The notes: generated by a model not told the origin, from the sequence alone. A stretch of DNA of 62,248 nucleotides from Pseudonocardia kujensis (GCF_021283305.1 NZ_JAJSOK010000043.1:1-62248); one strand, 5' to 3'. Shown: positions 24,680-32,937, counted from the stretch's first letter. Numbers and translations are program-made.

Positions 24680-26012
24680 ACCGACCTGGTCGGGGGCGCC
24701 CGTCGAGCGGGTCGCCGTGGTGGGCGCCGGGCTGGCCGGCTGCCTGCTCGCCGCCCTGCTCGGACGGCGCGGCATCGCCGTCGACCTCTACGAGCGGCGC
24801 CCCGACCCGCGCAGCGCCGGGGCCGACCGCGGCCGGTCGATCAACCTGGCGATCTCCGCCCGCGGTCTCGACGCCCTCGACCGCGTCGGGCTCGCCGACC
24901 AGGTCCTCGCCGAGGCCCTCCCGATGCGCGGCCGGACCCTGCACCCGGTACGCGGCGCGCTGGGCTTCCAGTCCTACTCCGCGGACGGCACGCGGGCGAT
25001 CAACTCGATCGGCCGGGCGCGGCTCAACCACGCCCTGCTGGACTGCGCCGAGAAGACCGCCGAGGTCGCGCTGCACTTCAAGCACCGGCTCACCGCCGTC
25101 GACTCGGCCACCGGCGAGCTGACCTTCGCCGGGGGCGGCACCCGTCGCGCCGACGTCGTGATCGGGGCCGACGGCGCCTGGTCGGCCGTCCGGCGGTCCG
25201 TGCAGTTCAGCGAGGGGTTCGACTTCCGGCAGGACTTCCTCCCGCACGGCTACAAGGAGCTCGAGATCCCACCCACCCGCGACGGGGACTTTGCGCTCGA
25301 CCCGGGCTCGCTGCACATCTGGCCGCGCGGGTCGTCGATGATGATCGCGCTGCCGAACCCCGACCGCTCCTTCACCTGCACGCTGTTCTGGCCGAAGGAG
25401 GGGCCCGGCGGGTTCGCCGCGCTCGACACCCCCGAGGCGGTGACCGGCTACTTCACCGCGCACTACCCCGACGCCGTGCCGCTGATGCCCGCGCTCGCCG
25501 AGGACTTCCTGCACAACCCGGTCGGCTCGCTGGTCACGATCCGCTGCGCGCCGTGGGTGCGGGGCCGGGTGGCGCTGCTCGGCGACGCGGCGCACGCCAT
25601 CGTCCCCTTCTTCGGGCAGGGCGCGAACTGCGCCTTCGAGGACTGCGTGGAGCTGGACCGCTGCCTCGACGTGGCTTCCGGGGACCTGGCCGCGGCCCTG
25701 CCGCGGTACCAGGAGCGGCGCAAGGCCAACGCGGAGGCGATCGCCGACCTGGCCCTGGACAACTTCGTCGAGATGAGCGACCGGGTGAACTCCCCGGTCT
25801 TCCGCTGGACCACGCGGGCCCGGCACGCCCTGGAGCGGGTGGTGCCCGGGTACGTGTCCCGCTACGAGCTCGTCTCCTTCACCACGCTGCCCTACGCGCA
25901 GGTCGAGGGCCGCATCCACCGCCAGGACCGGATCGCCGGTGCGGTGCTGGCGGCGGGGGTCGCCGCGAGCTCTGCCGCTGTCGCGGCCGCCCTGCGGAGC
26001 CTGCGGTCGTGA
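24672..26012 (+). CDS. kmo: Kynurenine 3-monooxygenase
   Basis: 446 residues from ATG 24672. FAD-dependent hydroxylase adding the 3-hydroxyl to kynurenine with NADPH and oxygen. Rossmann start VAVVGAGLAGCLLAALLGRR, second FAD motif ADVVIGADGAWSAVRR, and GDAAHAIVPFFGQGANCAFE are family hallmarks; RGRSINLAISARGLDALDRV is KMO-specific. The last 26 residues form a hydrophobic helix (RIAGAVLAAGVAASSAAVAA), a likely membrane anchor as in eukaryotic KMO. The stop overlaps the next GTG. Confidence 0.93.
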   Translation: MAEPTWSGAPVERVAVVGAGLAGCLLAALLGRRGIAVDLYERRPDPRSAGADRGRSINLAISARGLDALDRVGLADQVLAEALPMRGRTLHPVRGALGFQSYSADGTRAINSIGRARLNHALLDCAEKTAEVALHFKHRLTAVDSATGELTFAGGGTRRADVVIGADGAWSAVRRSVQFSEGFDFRQDFLPHGYKELEIPPTRDGDFALDPGSLHIWPRGSSMMIALPNPDRSFTCTLFWPKEGPGGFAALDTPEAVTGYFTAHYPDAVPLMPALAEDFLHNPVGSLVTIRCAPWVRGRVALLGDAAHAIVPFFGQGANCAFEDCVELDRCLDVASGDLAAALPRYQERRKANAEAIADLALDNFVEMSDRVNSPVFRWTTRARHALERVVPGYVSRYELVSFTTLPYAQVEGRIHRQDRIAGAVLAAGVAASSAAVAAALRSLRS

Positions 26013-26452
26013 GCGACGAGGCGTTCCTCGTCCCGGGGCGGGCCCGGCCCCGCGGCCGGTTCCCGCACGCCCGCCGGGCCGGCGACCTGATCTACGTCTC
26101 CGGGACGAGCAGCCGCCTCCCGGACGGCACGTTCGCCGGTGCCGAGGCCGACGCGGCGGGCACCACGAACCTCGACATCCGGCTCCAGACCCGCGCGGTG
26201 CTCGAGAACGTCCGGGGGATCCTCGCCGCCGCCGGGGCCGGGCTGGAGGACCTCGTCTCCGTCACCACCTACCTCGTGAGCATGAACGACTTCGGCGGTT
26301 ACAACGAGGTCTACGGCGAGTACTTCGACGAGTCCGGCCCGGCGCGCACCACGGTCGCCGTGCACCAGCTCCCCCATCCCCACCTGCTGATCGAGATCTC
26401 CGCCGTGGCGTACCGCCCCGTGCCGGCGCCCGAACCGAGGGAGGACACATGA
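26009..26452 (+). CDS. nbaF: RidA-family 2-aminomuconate deaminase
   Basis: 147 residues from GTG 26009. RidA/YjgF fold: GRFPHARRAGDLIYVSGTSS, LQTRAVLENVRGILAAAGAG, TTYLVSMNDFGGYNEVYGEY, and HLLIEISAVAYRP. In tryptophan meta-cleavage (2-nitrobenzoate-type nba) clusters, homologues deaminate 2-aminomuconate to 4-oxalocrotonate. Position among kyn genes supports that role over general enamine deamination. Overlaps both neighbours (GTGA, ATGA). Confidence 0.85.
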   Translation: MSDEAFLVPGRARPRGRFPHARRAGDLIYVSGTSSRLPDGTFAGAEADAAGTTNLDIRLQTRAVLENVRGILAAAGAGLEDLVSVTTYLVSMNDFGGYNEVYGEYFDESGPARTTVAVHQLPHPHLLIEISAVAYRPVPAPEPREDT

Positions 26453-26994
26453 CCGGGATCAGCGAGCCCGTCCGGTTCGACGGCTGGGTCGACGCGCACC
26501 GCCACCTGCTGCGGCCGCCGGTGGGCAACAAGCAGCTGCACGAGGGGGCCGAGGACCTGATCGTGATGGTCGTCGGCGGGCCGAACCAGCGCCAGGACTA
26601 CCACGTCGACCCGTACGAGGAGTGGTTCTTCCAGATCAAGGGCGACATCCACGTCCACCTGGTCACCGACGACGGCCCGCGCACGGTGCACATCCGGGAG
26701 GGCGAGTCGTGGCTGCTGCCGGCCGGGGTCCCGCACTCGCCGCAGCGGCCGCAGGAGGGCTCGATCGGCCTCGTCGTCGAGCAGGTCCGCAAGCCGGGGA
26801 CGCTCGAGAAGTTCCAGTGGTACGCCCACACCGCCGACTCGGCGACACTCGTCCACGAGGTCGAGCTGCAGGTCGGCGACATCCGTGCGGACCTGCCGCC
26901 GGTCTTCGCCGAGTTCTACGAGAGGACGCTGCCCACGCTGCGCGGGGCCGACGGTGCCCCGTTGCCGCGGGAGGCGCTGTCCCCGGCGACGTGA
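26449..26994 (+). CDS. nbaC: 3-hydroxyanthranilate 3,4-dioxygenase
   Basis: 181 residues from ATG 26449. Cupin ring-cleaving enzyme forming 2-amino-3-carboxymuconate semialdehyde, the substrate of ACMSD in this operon. DYHVDPYEEWFFQIKGDIHV supplies His and Glu iron ligands, AGVPHSPQRPQEGSIGLVVE the second His. Most bacterial homologues bind a second structural iron through a CxxC pair after FQWY and another near the end; here the first reads FQWYAHTADSATLVHEVE and the tail FYERTLPTLRGADGAPLPR, with no cysteine. Last gene of the operon. Confidence 0.93.
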   Translation: MTGISEPVRFDGWVDAHRHLLRPPVGNKQLHEGAEDLIVMVVGGPNQRQDYHVDPYEEWFFQIKGDIHVHLVTDDGPRTVHIREGESWLLPAGVPHSPQRPQEGSIGLVVEQVRKPGTLEKFQWYAHTADSATLVHEVELQVGDIRADLPPVFAEFYERTLPTLRGADGAPLPREALSPAT

Positions 26995-27110
26995 GCAGAA
27001 CCCAGCCGTGGGAGGTTCAGGACCTCGGCGAGGGGGAACCCGGGATCCCGGCGTGGTCGGCCGGAGGGCTCGGCCGGGTTGTTGAGCCGACAGCAACTGG
27101 AGCGGGGCCG
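26995..27110. other. Spacer after the kynurenine operon
   Basis: Non-coding. Contains a 12-base palindrome CCGGGATCCCGG (27040-27051) and CGGCCG-flanked inverted elements at about 27060-27095. Either could attenuate or end the operon, but no clear long-stem terminator is present. Confidence 0.3.
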
Positions 27111-27572
27111 ATGTCGGAACAGAGCAGTGCGACGATGCGGGGTCAGGCCACCGTGGGGCCGCCCCTCGGCACCGGCCGGTTCACCGTGACCGCCAACGCC
27201 GTGGAGTGGCGGTTGTCCGCGCCGGCGGGCGCGGGTCCGCCCCCGGCCGACCAGATCCGCACGCTGCTGCGGGAGTGGCTGCGCACCCTCGACTGGCCGC
27301 GCACTCAGACCGCGCTCGTGCTGAAGGCGGTGGCCGAGGCGGTCGACGTGCTGCAGCGCTGCCGGGACGTCCCCGCGGCCGTCCTCGACGGGCTGCGGAT
27401 CGAGACGACCGAGGTCGCGACCAGACCGGCCCGGTGGCTGCGGATCCGCGTCGCCGGCAGCGGCACGACGGCAGGCCCGGACGTGTCGGCGCTGCGCGAG
27501 CTGGTGGAGGACGTGACGACCGGCCCGGGCGCGACGATCACGATGGAGAGCCGCGTCGTCCCGCGGTGGTGA
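27111..27572 (+). CDS. Possible degenerate GHKL (RsbW-like) domain protein
   Basis: 153 residues from ATG 27111. The central part aligns by eye with GHKL anti-sigma kinases: an N-box helix (TALVLKAVAEAVDVLQRCRD) and a later strand (WLRIRVAGSGTTAGPDVSAL). The N-box asparagine and the DxG aspartate are replaced (EAVDV, VAGSG), so ATP binding looks lost. Could be a non-catalytic partner for sigma control, or an unrelated hypothetical; the N-terminus shows no other motif. Likely monocistronic. Confidence 0.4.
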   Translation: MSEQSSATMRGQATVGPPLGTGRFTVTANAVEWRLSAPAGAGPPPADQIRTLLREWLRTLDWPRTQTALVLKAVAEAVDVLQRCRDVPAAVLDGLRIETTEVATRPARWLRIRVAGSGTTAGPDVSALRELVEDVTTGPGATITMESRVVPRW

Positions 27573-27664
27573 GGCGGTGCGGCGGGGTGACCGGGCGGGG
27601 GTGATCCGGCCGCTCCCCGTCCCGGCGGGCGGGCCGGTCCCGGGGGTGCCGGCGTAATTCCCCG

Positions 27665-28456
27665 GTGATCGGCTGCGAACAGGGCCGTGTGATCTCGTGG
27701 CTGGTCGACACCTCCCTCGCGCTGCTGACCGCGGTGATCTTCCTCGCGGTGTACCTCGCCGCGGCGGTCGTCCTGGCCGTGCTGTACCTGGCGCGCCGGT
27801 CCGGCCACGCGGCCGCGCTCGGCCCGCTGAGCCCCGGACTGCTCTCGCCGCTGGGGCTGATCTTCGGCCTCCTGGTCGGGTTCCTCGTGGCCGACGTCTG
27901 GTCCGACCGTGCGCAGGCCGCGACCTCCGTCAGCCAGGAGGCGAGCGCCCTGCGCGACGTCGACCTGCTGAGCAGCGCGTTCCCGGCCGAGCGACCGGAG
28001 ATCCGGCAGCTGCTGCGCGACCAGATCGACGAGTACGTCACCACCGAGTGGCCGCAGATGGCCGACGGGCGGGCCACGTTGAGCCTCGCTCCGGCGCTCC
28101 TCGTCCAGATCCGGGGCATCGTCCTGGGACTGCCGATCCAGACCGACGGCCAGCGCGTGGCCCAGGACCGCCTCGAGACCTCGATCGACCGGGCGCTCGA
28201 GGCCCGCCGGACCCGCCTGGTGCTGAGCGCCTCCGCCATCGACCCGCTGCGGCTGACGGCGTTGTACCTGGTCGCGGTGACGACCCTCGCCGCCATGGGA
28301 TGCGTGCAGGCCGACCGGCTACGCCGCGCCGCGACCGCCCTGGCGCTCCTCGCCACGGCCATGGCGATCGCCCTGACGCTACTGGTGGCGCAGGGCGCGC
28401 CCTTCACGGGCTACTACGCGATCGACCCCGGTCACCTGCTCGAGGTGCGCCCGTGA
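27665..28456 (+). CDS. Bestrophin-like DUF4239 membrane protein
   Basis: 263 residues. Start GTG 27665 or GTG 27689; the latter begins VISWLVDTSL at the first helix. Two N-terminal helices precede GLIFGLLVGFLVADVWSDRA and the DUF4239 signature ATSVSQEASALRDVDLLSSA, then IRQLLRDQIDEYVTTEWPQM. Two helices close the protein. The family is a bestrophin-like group of unknown role, perhaps channel-forming. Stand-alone. Confidence 0.7.
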   Translation: MIGCEQGRVISWLVDTSLALLTAVIFLAVYLAAAVVLAVLYLARRSGHAAALGPLSPGLLSPLGLIFGLLVGFLVADVWSDRAQAATSVSQEASALRDVDLLSSAFPAERPEIRQLLRDQIDEYVTTEWPQMADGRATLSLAPALLVQIRGIVLGLPIQTDGQRVAQDRLETSIDRALEARRTRLVLSASAIDPLRLTALYLVAVTTLAAMGCVQADRLRRAATALALLATAMAIALTLLVAQGAPFTGYYAIDPGHLLEVRP

Positions 28457-28544
28457 ACACCGCCCGAGGGCGCCCGGCGCGCGATCGGCGTGGTTCTCGG
28501 CCGCTGCGAGCCTCGGTACCCCACACCCACAGGAGGACCCCACG

Positions 28545-29201
28545 ATGACCGAGCACGCCGCCGGCACGCAACGCGACCGGAGCCCCGTCACCCTTCTCTC
28601 GATCGTCGCCGGCTTCGTGCCCTGGATCGCCTTCTCCTTCGTCTCCACCCGGCTCGCCGCGAACGGGGTCGCCTGGAGCGCGCTGATCGCGGTGGCGATG
28701 ACGGTGATCGCGCTGGTCCACGGCCTCCGCCGGCACGGCCCGATCCGGCTCAACCTGTTCTCGCTCGTCCTGTTCGGGGTGATGGCGGTGGTCGGCTTCG
28801 TCGGCGGCCCGGACGTCGACCGCTGGCTCTTCGACTGGGGACGGCCCCTGGTCGGGGTCGTGCTCGGGCTGATGATCCTGGTATCCGCACCGTTCTCGCC
28901 GTTCACGGCGGAGTACGCCCGGCAGAGCACGCCGCGCGAGTACTGGGGCTCGCCGACCTTCCTGAAGATCAACCGGACCATCTCGCTGGTCTGGGGCGTC
29001 GCGCTCGTGGTGATGGGGGCGGCCGCCGTGGTGGTCAGCGCCCTCGACGCGCAGGCCGACGCGACGGACAGCCCGTACCTGCTCGACCTGCTACTGAACT
29101 GGGTCGTCCCGATCGTGGCGATCGTCGTCGCGGTCCGCTTCACGGCCGTCTACCCGGACCGGGCCACCCGGGACCGGCCCGCCGGCACCCCGGCGGACTG
29201 A
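28545..29201 (+). CDS. Membrane protein of unknown function
   Basis: 218 residues, ATG 28545 with AGGAGGACC upstream. Helices near 18-38, 44-62, 70-88, 92-112, 142-165 and 185-205. Conserved-looking loop: SAPFSPFTAEYARQSTPREY then WGSPTFLKINRTISLVWGVA. I recall similar actinobacterial hypothetical membrane proteins with this FTAEYAR element but no function. A hairpin-like inverted repeat (29227-29236 with 29246-29254) follows the gene. Confidence 0.65.
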   Translation: MTEHAAGTQRDRSPVTLLSIVAGFVPWIAFSFVSTRLAANGVAWSALIAVAMTVIALVHGLRRHGPIRLNLFSLVLFGVMAVVGFVGGPDVDRWLFDWGRPLVGVVLGLMILVSAPFSPFTAEYARQSTPREYWGSPTFLKINRTISLVWGVALVVMGAAAVVVSALDAQADATDSPYLLDLLLNWVVPIVAIVVAVRFTAVYPDRATRDRPAGTPAD

Positions 29202-29226
29202 CCGGCCGGGGACGAACACCCCCGGG

Positions 29227-29254
29227 CCGCGGGACCTTCGCCGCTGGTCCGCGG
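29227..29254. terminator. Imperfect hairpin after membrane-protein gene
   Basis: CCGCGGGACC and GGTCCGCGG face each other over 9 bases. It could end transcription from 28545 or act as an operator for the universal stress protein gene 63 bases downstream; GGGAC/GTCC half-sites recall DosR boxes but the spacing is wrong. Confidence 0.35.
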
Positions 29255-29316
29255 GGGGTGGGTCGTCGGAGGCTCGCGCGAGGTACCGACACCTCGGCGA
29301 ACCGGGAGGAGCACCG

Positions 29317-30174
29317 ATGACCGCCCCCAGGACCGCACCCCGGCCGGACGCCGGCCCCACGGCCGAACGCGACGGCGTCACCGTCGCCGTCGACGGCACC
29401 GACGCGGGACTGCGGGCGGTCCGCTGGGCGGTCCGCGAGGCCGCGGCGCGTCGGGCCGGGCTCACGATCCTGCATGCCGCGCCCTACGCGGTGGGCTCCA
29501 CGGGGTCGCTGCACGCCCACGCGTGGCGGATCCTCGCCCGGGCCCGCGCGATCGCCCACCAGTACGGCCCCCGCGTCCCGGCCCGCACGCTCCTCCTGGA
29601 GGCGGAGCCCCTCGCCGCCCTCGTCGCGACGTCGCAGGAGACCTGCCGGCTCGGCGCGCTGCTCGTCGTCGGGCTCGCCGGGACCGGGCAGCCGACCGAC
29701 GCGCTCGTCGGTTCGCTCGCCCTGGACCTCGCGTCGCGGGCCTGCGGTCCCGTGGTCGTCGTGCCCCGGGCGGGCAGGGCGAGCGGTCCGGTCGTCGCCG
29801 CCGTCGGCGACCCCGCCGGCGACCTCGTCGTGCTGCACCAGGCCCATCGGGCCGCCGCCCGGCGCGGGGCCGGACTCGAGGTGCTCCACGCGGCCCGCAC
29901 CCCGACCGAGGCCGCGGCGGCGCGCGACGCCCTCGAGCGCGTCCTGCGGACCCTGGACACCGCCGAGCCGGGCGTCCCGACGACCGTGCGCGTGATGCGC
30001 GAGCCGAAGTACGAGGCCGTGGTCGCGCACTCGGACCGGGCGAGCCTGCTCGTCGTCGGCACCGGGCGGGGGCGGCGCCATCTGCTCGGGTCGACCACCC
30101 GCACCGCCATCCGGCTCGCCGGGTGCCCGGTCCTCGTCGCCGTCCCGGAGCCGGAGGGCCCGACCGACCTCTAG
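29317..30174 (+). CDS. Universal stress protein, tandem Usp domains
   Basis: 285 residues from ATG 29317 with GGGAGGAGCACCG upstream. Domain 1 spans about 18-150 (VTVAVDGTDAGLRAVRWAVR, ending VVVVPRAG), domain 2 about 155-278 (SLLVVGTGRGRRHLLGSTTR). The G-x2-G-x9-G(S/T) ATP motif is clear in domain 2 (GTGRGRRHLLGST) and degraded in domain 1 (GLAGTGQPTDALVGSLAL). Tandem Usp proteins of this size in actinomycetes are typical of dormancy and hypoxia regulons. Followed by a 57-residue protein and an Acg-like gene. Confidence 0.85.
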   Translation: MTAPRTAPRPDAGPTAERDGVTVAVDGTDAGLRAVRWAVREAAARRAGLTILHAAPYAVGSTGSLHAHAWRILARARAIAHQYGPRVPARTLLLEAEPLAALVATSQETCRLGALLVVGLAGTGQPTDALVGSLALDLASRACGPVVVVPRAGRASGPVVAAVGDPAGDLVVLHQAHRAAARRGAGLEVLHAARTPTEAAAARDALERVLRTLDTAEPGVPTTVRVMREPKYEAVVAHSDRASLLVVGTGRGRRHLLGSTTRTAIRLAGCPVLVAVPEPEGPTDL

Positions 30175-30293
30175 GCGGACCCGGGACCCCCTCGGGTCCG
30201 AGGGCCGTCCGGCGCTCTCCGTTCGGCCCTGGTCCCCGCCGCGGCGCCGGACGACCGTGGGCGGCGCCCGGCACCTCGACACCAGGAGCGACG

Positions 30294-30467
30294 ATGCCCT
30301 CCATCGCCACCACCACGATCATCGTCGACGACCGCGGCGTCCGCATCGGGACCGTGGACGAGCACGGGCAGGTGTACGACTTCGCCCGCGTCCACATCGG
30401 CGCCCTCCGGCCCGACGGCGTCGCGCTCGACTTCGCCGGGCGCCGGCTCGGCCGCGTCGCCTCCTGA
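30294..30467 (+). CDS. 57-residue small protein between Usp and Acg-like genes
   Basis: ATG 30294 with AGGAGCG upstream. IATTTIIVDDRGVRIGTVDE and RPDGVALDFAGRRLGRVAS suggest a compact beta-rich fold resembling half of a small PRC-barrel-like repeat. It ends one base before the Acg-like start, so it is probably cotranscribed with it. Function unknown. Confidence 0.6.
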   Translation: MPSIATTTIIVDDRGVRIGTVDEHGQVYDFARVHIGALRPDGVALDFAGRRLGRVAS

Positions 30468-30468
30468 C

Positions 30469-31446
30469 ATGTCCACGGACCTCGCCGCCGGCCTGCTCGA
30501 GCGGGCCGTCCAGCTCGCGCTCCGGGCGCCGTCGGTGCACAACACCCAGCCGTGGCGCTGGCGGCTGCGCCCGCGCGAGGTCGAGCTGCACACCGACACC
30601 GCGCGGCACCTGCCGGGCACCGACCCGGACCGCCGCGACCTGGTGATCAGCTGCGGCGCCGCCCTCCACCACCTGCGCGTCGCCGTGGCCGGGTTCGGCG
30701 GCGCGGTCGAGGTCGACCGGCTGCCCGACCCGGAGGACTCCTCGCACCTGGCCACCGTCCGGCTCGTGGAGGGACAGCCGGACCGGTCCGCCGCGGCGCT
30801 GTTCGGCCAGCTCGCGCGCCGGCACAGCGACCGGCGCCGGTACTCCCCGGAGCCGGTGCCGGCGGCGCACGTGGCGGCGCTGGTCGAACGCGCGGCCCAG
30901 CTCGGCGCGGTGGCGGTCCCGGTGACCGATCGCGCCGTCCTGAGGAGGATGACCGAGGTCCTCGGCCGGGCCGCCCGGGAGCAGCGCCACGAGCCCGGCT
31001 ACCTCGCCGAGCTGCTGACGTGGACCCGCCGGTACGCCGACGCCGGCGACGGCGTCCCGCCCGCCGCGGTGCCCGTCCGGACGGGGCAGTGGGACGAACC
31101 GGGGCTGCAGCGCTTCCCGTCCGGCACCCTCGCCCCCGGCCGGGGGCTCGGCCCCGACGGCGGCCTGCTGCTCGTGCTGGCGACGGCGAAGGACGACACC
31201 GCGGCGCGGCTGGCGGCCGGGGAGGCCACCAGCGCCGTGCTGCTCACCGCCACGCGCGGCGGCCTGGCCACGGATCCCCTCAGCCAGGCCGTCGAGGTGC
31301 CGGCGGCCCGGAGGGACCTGCGCGCCGCGCTGGGTCTCGCGGAGCACCCGCAGCTCGTGATCCGGCTGGGCTTCCCCGCACCGGGCGCGCCGCCGCTGGA
31401 GCCGACGCCCCGGCGTCCGCTGCGGGCGGTCCTGCTGCCGCCGTGA
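30469..31446 (+). CDS. Acg-type FMN nitroreductase-fold protein
   Basis: 325 residues from ATG 30469. Acg family pattern: LALRAPSVHNTQPWRWRLRP near the start (FMN-site-like segment), RRDLVISCGAALHHLRVAVA, FGQLARRHSDRRRYSPEPVP, and LAAGEATSAVLLTATRGGLA. Mycobacterial Acg (Rv2032) is a DosR-regulated nitroreductase-like protein that sequesters FMN; close context with a universal stress protein suggests a similar stress role. Dimeric cytosolic flavoprotein expected. Confidence 0.85.
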   Translation: MSTDLAAGLLERAVQLALRAPSVHNTQPWRWRLRPREVELHTDTARHLPGTDPDRRDLVISCGAALHHLRVAVAGFGGAVEVDRLPDPEDSSHLATVRLVEGQPDRSAAALFGQLARRHSDRRRYSPEPVPAAHVAALVERAAQLGAVAVPVTDRAVLRRMTEVLGRAAREQRHEPGYLAELLTWTRRYADAGDGVPPAAVPVRTGQWDEPGLQRFPSGTLAPGRGLGPDGGLLLVLATAKDDTAARLAAGEATSAVLLTATRGGLATDPLSQAVEVPAARRDLRAALGLAEHPQLVIRLGFPAPGAPPLEPTPRRPLRAVLLPP

Positions 31447-31545
31447 TCCGGTGAGCGCCGGGTGGGGCCACCACCACCCCGTCGCGAAGGCTGCCCGCCG
31501 AGGATCGACGAGGTGGCGCCCTGGGTCCGCGACCCCGGCCCGGAC

Positions 31546-31572
31546 AGGGTGATCACGACCCCGTGACACCCT
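31546..31572. promoter_or_regulatory. Inverted repeat upstream of the 31594 gene
   Basis: AGGGTGATCACG (31546-31557) and CGTGACACCCT (31562-31572) form an 11-bp inverted repeat with one bulged base and a 4-base centre. It sits 22 bases ahead of an ATG, where it would overlap the leader: candidate operator or RNA hairpin. Confidence 0.4.
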
Positions 31573-31593
31573 CCGGACCAGGGAGAACCCGCC

Positions 31594-32265
31594 ATGACCA
31601 CCCTCGCCGCGCCCTCGACCACCGCCCGCACCGCCGCCTGGGGGTGGGCCGGGATCGTCGCCGCGGTGACCGCGGGCGGCGCCTCGGCCTTCCTCGCCCA
31701 GGGCCCCGGGACCTTCACCGACCGCGAGGTCAAGTCCGGGGCGTTCATCGCCTCGGCCATGAACCCCGAGCTGCTCATCCGGCTCGGCGCCGGACTCGGG
31801 CTCGTGGCCGTGATCGCGACGACCCTGTTCACCCTCGGCCTCTGCCGCCGCGCCGGCGAGATCGCCTCCGCGCGGTCCGGCTGGGTCGAGGCCCTGCGCT
31901 GGTCGTCGATCGCGCTGCTGGCGACGACCACGGTCGGCGTGCTCATGCGCTACGTCGCCGCCGGCGGCGCTCCGGGCGCGATGGACCAGTCGATGTACAC
32001 GACGGAGGCCAGCGCGACCGCGGCGGTCCTCGCCGACCAGATGTCCACCGGCACCTACCTGCCGGCGCTGGGCGTCATGGCCGTGAGCGGCGTGCTGTCG
32101 CTGCGCGGCGCGCTGCTGCCCAAGGCCGTCGGGATCGTCGCCCTCGTGCTGGCGGGCGCCTCGTTCGTCGCGACCCTGGCCATCGGCCTGCCCTACAGCA
32201 GCGCCCTCGTCTTCCCGCTCTTCGCGCTCGTCGCCGGCATCGGCGCCCTCGTCCGGCGCAGGTGA
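31594..32265 (+). CDS. Six-helix hypothetical membrane protein
   Basis: 223 residues from ATG 31594 with CAGGGAGAACC upstream. Helices near 17-38, 62-82, 105-122, 150-170, 180-196 and 200-218. GPGTFTDREVKSGAFIASAM and YTTEASATAAVLADQMSTGT lie outside the helices. Resembles DUF4386-like membrane proteins only loosely. The downstream 225 bases (32266-32490) contain no confident gene. Confidence 0.6.
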   Translation: MTTLAAPSTTARTAAWGWAGIVAAVTAGGASAFLAQGPGTFTDREVKSGAFIASAMNPELLIRLGAGLGLVAVIATTLFTLGLCRRAGEIASARSGWVEALRWSSIALLATTTVGVLMRYVAAGGAPGAMDQSMYTTEASATAAVLADQMSTGTYLPALGVMAVSGVLSLRGALLPKAVGIVALVLAGASFVATLAIGLPYSSALVFPLFALVAGIGALVRRR

Positions 32266-32490
32266 GGCCGGCGCTGGCCTGGCAGCGCTGCCGATCGTCG
32301 CGCGGGTCGGACGGCGTCGCGGCCTCGGCCCCGGGATGACCTGCGCCGTGGCGGTGGCCGCGAACGCACCGAGCAGGTCGCCGGCGGGGTTGGTCCGGTC
32401 CTCGCTCGCCTCGAACGACAGCGTCCAGCGGAAGAGGACGGACGGCACGGGGCCGGGACGCGCAGGCGTCCCGGCCCCGCGTCGTGCCGG

Positions 32491-32937
32491 CTAGCGCGCC
32501 GCCGCGGCCTGCGCCTCGCTCATGCCACCGCCGATCCACTCCCACATGGTCCAGCGGTAGCTCCCGTCCTCCTCGACCTCGTACTCGATCACGTTCGCGA
32601 CCTCGCCGAGACGACCGAGCTTCTCCGACTTCGTCTGCGCGGTGCCGAAGACGCCGTAGCTCGCCTTGTACCCCGGCCCCGTCGGCCGGCCCACACCACC
32701 GCCGATCCAGTCGACGAGATCACCGGCCGGCGACATCATCAACACGTGGCCCTCCCCGTAGAGGACGCCGCCGGGCCGGATCGACTGCCGGTAGGTCCCG
32801 GTGTCCGCGATCTCCTGTCCCAGCAGGTTCCCGCTGCCCTGGAAGGACACCTCGATCCAGACCTGCTCGCCCTCCGTGGGGAGGATGCGGACGCCCGTGA
32901 TCCTGCCGGCGGACTCGCCCAGTCGATCACCCAACAT
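32491..32937 (-). CDS. Hypothetical soluble beta-rich protein
   Basis: 148 residues from ATG 32935-32937, with GAGGAGGTG at 9 bases. RLGESAGRITGVRILPTEGE and VWIEVSFQGSGNLLGQEIAD then alternating strands, Gly-rich turns (GGVLYGEGHVLMMSPAGDLV) and WEWIGGGMSE suggest a barrel, possibly ligand-binding. A similar layout occurs in uncharacterised actinobacterial proteins; I cannot name it. Likely monocistronic. Confidence 0.65.
   Translation of the reverse strand: MLGDRLGESAGRITGVRILPTEGEQVWIEVSFQGSGNLLGQEIADTGTYRQSIRPGGVLYGEGHVLMMSPAGDLVDWIGGGVGRPTGPGYKASYGVFGTAQTKSEKLGRLGEVANVIEYEVEEDGSYRWTMWEWIGGGMSEAQAAAAR

Noticed and set aside
29227..29254. DosR box upstream of the universal stress protein gene
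   Set aside because: Half-sites are separated by 9 rather than 4 bases and overall match is poor; kept only as a weak hairpin.
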